NCBI GenBank assembly: GCA_003521845.1
Contig: DPHB01000043.1
Span: forward strand, 13,780 to 24,569
Direction of reading: 5' to 3'
Length of the DNA stretch: 10,790 bases
Source of the DNA: Oceanospirillaceae bacterium
Lineage (GTDB): Bacteria; Pseudomonadota; Gammaproteobacteria; Pseudomonadales; Balneatricaceae
This document shows positions 5,914 through 10,790 of the stretch, one piece after another (the stretch's first letter is position 1; each line of letters opens with the position of its first letter). The notes below the pieces were generated by a model. That model had not been told where the DNA came from, ran no database searches, and was given only the letters and a program-made list of their open reading frames with translations. The position numbers were made by a program, and so were the translations under genes.

Positions 5914-7040
5914 ATGGCGTTTATCTGCGCCACCTTGATAGCCTCCCCCAGCGCCTTACCTTGTTTGCCTAGAGCCATTAAATCTTGCGGCTTTACTTTA
6001 TTGGCGGCCGCCAAATCCACTTCAATTTGTTGCCACAAGCTGGCACTAAAGCTAAGTTCGGGTAATTCCATCTGTCCTTGACTGTGTAGCAGGCCAATTA
6101 GTTTCACCAAACGTTCAAGTTGGTTGGGGTTTTTAAATGCCCCACAATTACCGAGTAGAATATGCTTTTGTTCGGCATGCAATTGTGGGTAGTGAGATAG
6201 CTGGCGTTGGTGCATGCTTAGTTGTACGCATAGCTGCAAGGTTGCCTTGGGTAGGCGAAGGGCAGCGCCTAGGCTTTCTAATTGTGGTTTATTTAAGGCC
6301 TGTAGCAAAATAGCTAGGCGCTCATCTGGGTCCGTTAGCTGGTGGCTGGCGGCTTGTAAAATACCGAGCGGGTTTTTCTTGCGTTGTAATAGCTTAGTAA
6401 GAGCAGGTGCTAATTGTTGGAGGGCACCCAGTTCAAGCAAGGTAGTAAAGTAAATCCAAGGGCTAGGGCTGCGCATGGCTTTGTGTGTTTCATGCCAGAG
6501 GCGTTCTTTAGCAATTTCTTCCAGTTCACCAGAAGCGACTAGTTGTTTGGCCAGTGCCTTGGTTGCAGGTGCGATTTGGAAACCAAGGTGATGCAGGTGG
6601 GCATGGAAGCGCGCTAAGCGTAGTATGCGTAATGGGTCTTCGCTAAATGCAGGTGATACGTGACGCAGTATTCGTGTCTGTATATCGGTTTGTCCATTAT
6701 AGGGGTCAATAAGCTGCCCGGCGCTATCTTCGGCTATGGCGTTGATGGTTAAATCACGACGTCGCAGGTCTTCAGGTAAGGTGATATCGGGTGCGGCATG
6801 CACGGTGAAGCCTTTATAGCCACGGCCCGCTTTGCGCTCTGTGCGTGCTAATGCGTATTCTTGCTTGCTGGTAGGGTGTAAAAATACAGGGAAGTCTTTG
6901 CCGACCTGAGTATAACCCAGGTCCAGCAAGTCTTGTGGACTAGCACCCACAACCACATGGTCATAGTCAGTTACGGGGATGCCGAGTAGTCGGTCTCGTA
7001 CGGCTCCGCCAACGATATAGGATTGCCAGTTTTGTTGCAC
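5898..7040 (-). CDS. cca: CCA tRNA nucleotidyltransferase, HD-less short form
   Basis: The enzyme adds or repairs the 3' CCA of tRNAs without a nucleic acid template. It is a class II nucleotidyltransferase: GGAVRD at 11-16, metal-binding D25 and D27 in TDYDHVVVG, RRDLTINA at 94-101, IDPYNG at 111-116 and the base-recognition motif EDPLRILRLARF at 134-145. Through about residue 195 it tracks E. coli Cca closely. The E. coli C-terminal HD phosphohydrolase domain (HDLGK) is missing; instead the last 180 residues are a divergent, Leu/Gln-rich helical region. At 380 residues (E. coli 412) it fits the HD-less type known from Pseudomonas. The start is GTG (7038-7040), which gives the right N-terminus; a GTGGA stretch just upstream is a modest binding site. 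It lies 31 bp after glpE with no terminator between, so it probably ends the surA operon transcript. Confidence 0.95.
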   Translation of the reverse strand: MQQNWQSYIVGGAVRDRLLGIPVTDYDHVVVGASPQDLLDLGYTQVGKDFPVFLHPTSKQEYALARTERKAGRGYKGFTVHAAPDITLPEDLRRRDLTINAIAEDSAGQLIDPYNGQTDIQTRILRHVSPAFSEDPLRILRLARFHAHLHHLGFQIAPATKALAKQLVASGELEEIAKERLWHETHKAMRSPSPWIYFTTLLELGALQQLAPALTKLLQRKKNPLGILQAASHQLTDPDERLAILLQALNKPQLESLGAALRLPKATLQLCVQLSMHQRQLSHYPQLHAEQKHILLGNCGAFKNPNQLERLVKLIGLLHSQGQMELPELSFSASLWQQIEVDLAAANKVKPQDLMALGKQGKALGEAIKVAQINAMARPT

Positions 7041-7071
7041 TTAGTCCACTTATCGGGGCCTGTTGTTTAAA

Positions 7072-7386
7072 TTAGGCACACATTTGAGGGTGGGTAGTAC
7101 AGAAGGAATTGAAACCACCTTCTAGACTGTATACGTCACCAAACCCTTGATTGATAAATACTTCGGCTGCTTGCATGGAGCTAAAGCCTTTGTAGCAGCA
7201 TACAACAACTGCCTTGTCCTTGTCAGCCTCACTTAAAAATGCGGCGATGTTGCTGTTGTCGATACGCTGGCTGCCTGTGATGTGGCTGTCATTATAGCTG
7301 TTGGCGTCACGAATATCCAAAACGTAGGCGCCAGCGTCAATTTTGTCTTGTAGTAGAGTGGGGTTCAGAATCTGTAGTTTGGTCAT
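7072..7386 (-). CDS. glpE: GlpE-like single-domain rhodanese (sulfurtransferase)
   Basis: Single-domain rhodaneses move a sulfane sulfur from thiosulfate or a persulfide carrier to a thiol acceptor through a cysteine persulfide. The ATG at 7384-7386 gives 104 residues, close to E. coli GlpE (108), and has a GAGAG stretch eight bases upstream. A longer frame from 7461 would overlap apaH and add 25 unconserved residues, so I reject it. Visible features are YVLDIRDANSY at 21-31, the active-site loop CYKGFSS with catalytic C64, and VYSLEGGFNSF at 85-95. The active loop matches GlpE CYHGNSS. A second Cys directly precedes the catalytic one (C63), and two more lie near the C-terminus (C96, C103). 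It follows apaH after 65 bp; Pseudomonas has the same glpE-apaH adjacency. Its physiological acceptor cannot be read from sequence. Confidence 0.92.
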   Translation of the reverse strand: MTKLQILNPTLLQDKIDAGAYVLDIRDANSYNDSHITGSQRIDNSNIAAFLSEADKDKAVVVCCYKGFSSMQAAEVFINQGFGDVYSLEGGFNSFCTTHPQMCA

Positions 7387-7428
7387 GTTCGTACTCTCTA
7401 TAGTTCGATTATTTCTAATTAAGTTAAA

Positions 7429-7440
7429 GCTAATATTAGC
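7429..7440. other. 12-bp perfect palindrome between apaH and glpE
   Basis: GCTAATATTAGC is a perfect palindrome 42 bp before the chosen glpE start, in the 65-bp apaH-glpE spacer. It has no U-tract, so it is not a terminator. It could be a binding site for a dimeric regulator or a chance AT-rich palindrome; no known operator is recognised. Confidence 0.25.
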
Positions 7441-7451
7441 AGAAGCTGATG

Positions 7452-8252
7452 TTAGACACAAGCTGTTTTGAAAACGGCTTTATCGTCTAAGCGTACCATC
7501 TTCAAGTGGCCACCCCAAACGCAGCCCATATCTAGGTTCACTATGCTTGCTACGCCGGTTTCACCTTCTAATGCAGCCCAATGGCCAAATACTTGTTGAT
7601 ACTCGACTTGGCTGGGGTGGTTAAACCAAGGGGCAAAGCCTGCTGGTGCTGTCTGAGGTTTGGCTTTGGCTGTTAATTCCAGCCGCCCCTGCGCATCGGT
7701 AAAGCGCATACGAGTAAAATAATTAGTTATACAGCGCCAACGTTCTGGGCCTGTTAGGCCTACCTGCCAAAGGCTTGGTAAATTGCCATACATATTAGCA
7801 AAGTATGCTGGTGCTTGTGGGCCTATGAGAATGTGATGAATCTCCATTGCTAGAGCTTGTGCTGTAGCTAGGTCCCAGCACGGCGGAATGCCGGCATGGG
7901 TCATTACGGTTTGCAATCTTGTGCTGGAGTGCAAGAGCGGTAGTGACTGTAGCCAAGTCATTAGCTCGGCGCGATCGGGTGCTGAGAAGATAGCGGCTAA
8001 TGTGGGGTCTATTGCCAAGTCTGTCGCATGATGATGCAAGGCTAATAAGTGCAGGTCGTGGTTGCCTAATACCACCTTGGCACGCTTGCCCATACGCATG
8101 ATGAAACGCAGTGATTCGAGGGATTGCGGGCCGCGATTAACCAGATCTCCGGCCACCCAGAGCTTGTCATCTTCGCCAAATTTCACACGCTCTAGCAGAC
8201 GCTGTAAGGGATCTAAGCAACCTTGCAAATCACCAACAGCGTAGGTAGCCAT
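7452..8252 (-). CDS. apaH: Diadenosine tetraphosphatase ApaH
   Basis: ApaH splits Ap4A symmetrically into two ADP and also removes Np4 caps from bacterial RNAs. It is a calcineurin-type (PPP) metallophosphatase with the three family motifs: GDLQG at 7-11, GDLVNRGP at 35-42 and LGNHDLHLL at 62-70. Later family blocks are HAGIPP, FTRMRF, FGHWAALEG and the near-terminal LDMGCVWGG. At 266 residues it is slightly shorter than E. coli (280), at the C-terminus. The first motif has Gln10 where E. coli ApaH has His (GDVHG), normally a metal ligand; I recall the same GDLQG in Pseudomonas ApaH, so it is probably a subfamily trait rather than loss of activity. The start codon overlaps the apaG stop by one base (TAATG), so translation is coupled. 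Confidence 0.97.
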   Translation of the reverse strand: MATYAVGDLQGCLDPLQRLLERVKFGEDDKLWVAGDLVNRGPQSLESLRFIMRMGKRAKVVLGNHDLHLLALHHHATDLAIDPTLAAIFSAPDRAELMTWLQSLPLLHSSTRLQTVMTHAGIPPCWDLATAQALAMEIHHILIGPQAPAYFANMYGNLPSLWQVGLTGPERWRCITNYFTRMRFTDAQGRLELTAKAKPQTAPAGFAPWFNHPSQVEYQQVFGHWAALEGETGVASIVNLDMGCVWGGHLKMVRLDDKAVFKTACV

Positions 8253-8677
8253 TAGTGCAGTGCGTGGGGGTAAGCTAGGGTAAAGGGTGCGATTTGAGCG
8301 GTGAATTCGTGGCCATCTGCCGCCTTCATGCCGTACTTGCCGCTCATGCTGCCTACTTGCGTACCCAGTACCGTACCACTGGTGTAACGGTGTTCTTTAC
8401 CGGGTTCGATAACAGGTTGTTGGCCGACTACGCCGCTGCCACTAACTTCTTGTGATTCGCCATCGCCATTGGTGATTAGCCAGTGGCGGTCCAGAAGCTG
8501 CGCACTTTGCTTGCCTTGGTTGGTAATAGTAATGTGATATGCAAACACATAGCGGTTGCGGTCTGGGTCAGACTGTTCGGAAACATACTGGCTATCAACC
8601 TGCACCGCAACGTCGTATTCATCAATATAGGTATCTGTATTGGTGTTTGGCTTGTCGTGAGTGATTTGGTCAGACAT
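8252..8677 (-). CDS. apaG: ApaG domain protein
   Basis: ApaG is a small single-domain protein with a fibronectin-III-like beta-sandwich; its biochemical role is unresolved, though older work linked the E. coli and Salmonella genes to cobalt resistance and magnesium efflux. Conserved blocks are VAVQVDSQYV at 23-32, RNRYVFAYHITITNQG near 40-55, LLDRHWLITNGDG near 61-73, GSGVVGQQPVIEPG and YTSG near 97-100. The 141 residues exceed the E. coli protein (125) by an N-terminal extension of about 16 residues rich in Thr, Asn and Asp, probably disordered. The ATG is one base after the rsmA stop, with AAGG nine bases upstream, so the extended start is credible. It sits between rsmA and apaH as in E. 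coli and Pseudomonas. Confidence 0.96.
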   Translation of the reverse strand: MSDQITHDKPNTNTDTYIDEYDVAVQVDSQYVSEQSDPDRNRYVFAYHITITNQGKQSAQLLDRHWLITNGDGESQEVSGSGVVGQQPVIEPGKEHRYTSGTVLGTQVGSMSGKYGMKAADGHEFTAQIAPFTLAYPHALH

Positions 8678-8678
8678 A

Positions 8679-9500
8679 TTAATTGCCTTCTTGTTGTGTG
8701 TGCTGATGGTGATAATTGCTTATTTTCACATAATCTGCAACTGTTAAACGTTCTGGACGCAGGGTAGCGTCAATGCCAATTTCTTCCAGTTGCTCGGCGG
8801 TTAGCACGCCTTTGAGGTTGTTACGTAGGGTCTTGCGACGTTGTGCGAAGGCGGTGCGTACCAAATTGCTAAAATTTTTGTGATTGTCGGCCACGTGCGG
8901 AAGGTCGTTGTAAGGTACCAAGCGTACTATGGCAGAGTCGACCTTAGGGCGGGGGTCAAATGCTTCGGGGGGCACTTCAAACAAGTTTTCTACTTGGCAG
9001 TAATACTGTGCCATGATACTTAGGCGACCGTAGTTGTTTTCACCGGCTTGCGCCGCAAGGCGCTGCACGACTTCTTTTTGTAGCATAAAATGCATGTCCA
9101 ACACTTGTTCGGCATGCTCAAGCAGGTGAAATATCAAGGGTGTGGAGATGTTGTAGGGTAGATTGCCTACTATGCGCAATGAATTAGGTTGATCATTAAT
9201 CTGAGTGAAATCAAATTTCAAAGCGTCAGCTTCATAGATGCGTAAGTTATCCCCGTAAGTGGCAAAACTGATGCGCAGGCGCGGGATTAGATCACGGTCC
9301 AATTCAACAACGTCTAGGGCGCCGGCAGCGGCTAGCAAGTGTTTGGTAATGGCGCCTAAACCAGGGCCAATTTCTACCAAACCTTGGTTTGCCTGAGGGC
9401 GAATGCTCGCCACAATGTGACGAATAATACCTTGGTCTTGGAGGAAGTTTTGGCCAAAACGTTTGCGCGCTTTGTGCTTGTTATGTTGCTGAGATGACAT
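8679..9500 (-). CDS. rsmA: 16S rRNA dimethyladenosine transferase RsmA (KsgA)
   Basis: RsmA dimethylates two adjacent adenosines in the 3'-terminal hairpin of 16S rRNA (A1518 and A1519 in E. coli) late in 30S assembly; its loss gives kasugamycin resistance. The 273-residue protein has the usual order: RFGQNFL at 14-20, the SAM-binding EIGPGLGAIT at 43-52, an acidic residue at the end of the second strand (E66), ADAL at 91-94 and the catalytic NLPYNIS at 113-119. FDPRPKVDSA at 181-190 and the C-terminal helical domain follow. The ATG at 9498-9500 is preceded by an AT-rich stretch without a clear ribosome binding site; no internal start would keep the conserved N-terminus. It follows pdxA after 74 bp, the longest gap in this part of the operon, so an internal promoter there is possible though I cannot define one. 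Confidence 0.98.
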   Translation of the reverse strand: MSSQQHNKHKARKRFGQNFLQDQGIIRHIVASIRPQANQGLVEIGPGLGAITKHLLAAAGALDVVELDRDLIPRLRISFATYGDNLRIYEADALKFDFTQINDQPNSLRIVGNLPYNISTPLIFHLLEHAEQVLDMHFMLQKEVVQRLAAQAGENNYGRLSIMAQYYCQVENLFEVPPEAFDPRPKVDSAIVRLVPYNDLPHVADNHKNFSNLVRTAFAQRRKTLRNNLKGVLTAEQLEEIGIDATLRPERLTVADYVKISNYHHQHTQQEGN

Positions 9501-9574
9501 ATTTTAATACTACTTTTAATGCTTTTTAATGAGTTGTGGCTTGGGTGTTTTGTGGCCCGATCTAGTTTCTGCTG

Positions 9575-10567
9575 TTAGGCCGTCATCAACTTGGCTTGTT
9601 GAATGGCTTCGAGCAAACTGCCAGCGCTAGCGGTGCCGGTACCAGCTAGATCCAAGGCTGTGCCATGATCAACAGAGGTGCGAATAATAGGCAGCCCCAG
9701 CGTGATGTTAACCGCGGCACCAAAGCCTGCGTATTTTAGCACAGGCAAGCCTTGATCGTGATACATAGCCAGAACACAATCCGCATGTGCAAGATTGTCT
9801 TGGTTAAACAAGGTATCTGCCGGTAAAGGGCCGATAAGATTTATGCCCTCTTGGCGCAGGCCTGTCAGAGTGGGGATGATGATGTCGAGTTCTTCACGTC
9901 CAAGATGGCCATCTTCACCGGCATGAGGGTTGAGCCCACACACGTAAATAACTGGATCTGGTGTGGCAAATTTCAGTTTTAGCTCTTGGTGTAGGATTCT
10001 TATCACCTGTTGCAAGGTCTCCGGTGTTACCGCCTTGGCCACCTCCGATAAAGGTAAGTGGGTAGTAACAAGGGCGACACGCATGGCCTGACAGGCCAGC
10101 ATCATGACAACTTTTTGTTGCTCACAACGGGTTTGCAGGTATTCAGTATGGCCACTAAACGGGGTGCCAGCATCATTGATCACGGCCTTGTGGACCGGTG
10201 CTGTGACCATGGCATGGGCACTGCCGTCCAAACAGGCGTCACAAGCCAAATCTAAACTATTGAGTACATAAGCGGCGTTGTCGGTATTCAAGGTGCCAGC
10301 GACACTGGGACTGGCTAATGGCGTGTGCCAAACAGTGAGTTGATTGTCTTGTGGTGGACTTGAATCGCTAGCTTGCTGCGGGTTAAAGGAGCAAATCTTG
10401 ATATCTATACCAAGCAATTGTGCACGCTCTTGTAGTAGCTGCTGGTCAGCCACGACAACGATTTCACAATCGGCATGGGGGCCGGCTAGTTGCAGGCATA
10501 GTTCTGGGCCGATGCCGGCAGGTTCTCCAGCCGTGACTAAGACCCGCGGCAGCTTCTGGTATGACAA
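9575..10567 (-). CDS. pdxA: 4-hydroxythreonine-4-phosphate dehydrogenase PdxA
   Basis: PdxA oxidises 4-phosphohydroxy-L-threonine with NAD(P) in the deoxyxylulose-5-phosphate-dependent route to pyridoxal phosphate. The 330 residues include GEPAGIGPE at 14-22, substrate-binding H140 and T141 in SGHTEYL, and the three metal-binding histidines H170, H215 (in GLNPHAGEDG) and H270 (in YHDQGLP), each four residues on from E. coli H166, H211 and H266. The only usable start is TTG (10565-10567): an in-frame stop lies five codons upstream and no ATG or GTG occurs before the conserved core. The TTG is one base after the surA stop, so initiation probably relies on translational coupling; the upstream GAGA is distant. 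This is a rare start codon and may limit expression. Confidence 0.97.
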   Translation of the reverse strand: MSYQKLPRVLVTAGEPAGIGPELCLQLAGPHADCEIVVVADQQLLQERAQLLGIDIKICSFNPQQASDSSPPQDNQLTVWHTPLASPSVAGTLNTDNAAYVLNSLDLACDACLDGSAHAMVTAPVHKAVINDAGTPFSGHTEYLQTRCEQQKVVMMLACQAMRVALVTTHLPLSEVAKAVTPETLQQVIRILHQELKLKFATPDPVIYVCGLNPHAGEDGHLGREELDIIIPTLTGLRQEGINLIGPLPADTLFNQDNLAHADCVLAMYHDQGLPVLKYAGFGAAVNITLGLPIIRTSVDHGTALDLAGTGTASAGSLLEAIQQAKLMTA

Positions 10568-10568
10568 C

Positions 10569-10790
10569 CTAGCGTATCTCTACATAAGATTGGTTGCGCA
10601 GTTCGCGCAGCCAGTTTTCTAGTTCACTGGCAAACTTGCCATCATGCAGGGCCGTACGGGCCTTGTTGCGCAATACATTTTGACCGACATCTTTGGTCTG
10701 CCGCTCTGCAACTTGCAGTATATGCCAGCCTTTGGCGCCTTGGAAAGGGGCACTAAAGGCTTGTTCGGCCAAATCATCTAGTTGATTTTG
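10569..10790 (-). CDS. surA: Periplasmic chaperone/peptidyl-prolyl isomerase SurA, C-terminal end (cut by window edge)
   Basis: SurA escorts unfolded outer-membrane proteins through the periplasm to the BAM complex. Only the last 73 codons are present, and the frame is open to the right edge. FSAPFQGAKGWHILQVAERQ matches the end of the second parvulin domain (PFGWHLIEL in E. coli). The terminal stretch with ELENWLRELRNQSYVEIR matches the C-terminal helix that packs against the chaperone core (SWMQEQRASAYVKI in E. coli). The signal peptide and the rest lie outside the window. Position directly before pdxA and rsmA is the conserved surA-pdxA-rsmA order, normally with lptD upstream, so the operon promoter is probably beyond the window. 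Confidence 0.93.
   Translation of the reverse strand, partial: QNQLDDLAEQAFSAPFQGAKGWHILQVAERQTKDVGQNVLRNKARTALHDGKFASELENWLRELRNQSYVEIR

Noticed and set aside
7387..7461. Longer start for the GlpE-like protein, beginning at 7461
   Set aside because: It would overlap the end of apaH and add 25 residues not seen in the family. The ATG at 7384-7386 has a ribosome binding site and gives the expected length.
1..10790. Mobile elements, CRISPR array, tRNA or rRNA genes, defence or toxin-antitoxin genes
   Set aside because: Almost every base is covered by conserved housekeeping genes. No spaced direct repeats, transposase, tRNA cloverleaf or terminal inverted repeats were seen.

Overview
The window is a compact stretch of housekeeping genes from a gammaproteobacterium. 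It joins two conserved neighbourhoods: the macromolecular-synthesis cluster (rpsU-yqeY-dnaG-rpoD, with tsaD-folB-folK diverging from it) and the surA-pdxA-rsmA-apaG-apaH-glpE cluster, with cca between them. From memory, Pseudomonas carries the same genes in the same broad order with extra genes interspersed. The protein sequences also look Pseudomonadales/Cellvibrionales-like: an HD-less Cca, an ApaH with GDLQG, and a FolK next to FolB. Base composition is near 50% G+C by eye. I would not go below 'Pseudomonas-related or Cellvibrio-related gammaproteobacterium'.

Layout from the left edge. Positions 1-321 (-) hold the first 107 codons of rpoD (sigma-70), cut by the window edge. A 242-bp spacer carries a good match to a heat-shock (sigma-32) promoter and a separate sigma-70 type -10 box close to the gene. 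dnaG (primase, 709 codons, GTG start) and yqeY follow on the minus strand. A GC-rich terminator-like hairpin separates them from rpsU (ribosomal protein S21). rpsU has a near-consensus promoter and a leader of about 120 nt that can fold. Together these form the classical operon linking translation, replication priming and transcription initiation.

On the plus strand, tsaD (tRNA t6A synthesis), folB and folK (folate synthesis) run from 3938 to 5873; folB and folK overlap by one base. plsY, often found between tsaD and folB in relatives, is absent. folK ends head-on against cca (CCA tRNA nucleotidyltransferase) with 24 bp between the stop codons.

From 5898 to the right edge everything is on the minus strand. 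In transcription order: surA (C-terminal end only), pdxA, rsmA, apaG, apaH, glpE, cca. surA/pdxA, rsmA/apaG and apaG/apaH are spaced by 1 bp or overlap by 1 bp, indicating a translationally coupled operon joining outer-membrane protein folding, vitamin B6 synthesis, 16S rRNA methylation and diadenosine tetraphosphate hydrolysis.

I see no mobile element, CRISPR array, rRNA, tRNA, toxin-antitoxin or defence gene. The points most worth a second look are regulatory or concern protein variants: the heat-shock-like promoter before rpoD, the long Asp-Tyr-rich linker in DnaG, the structured rpsU leader, the altered FolK active-site motif and the missing plsY. Nothing here looks like a new multi-gene system.
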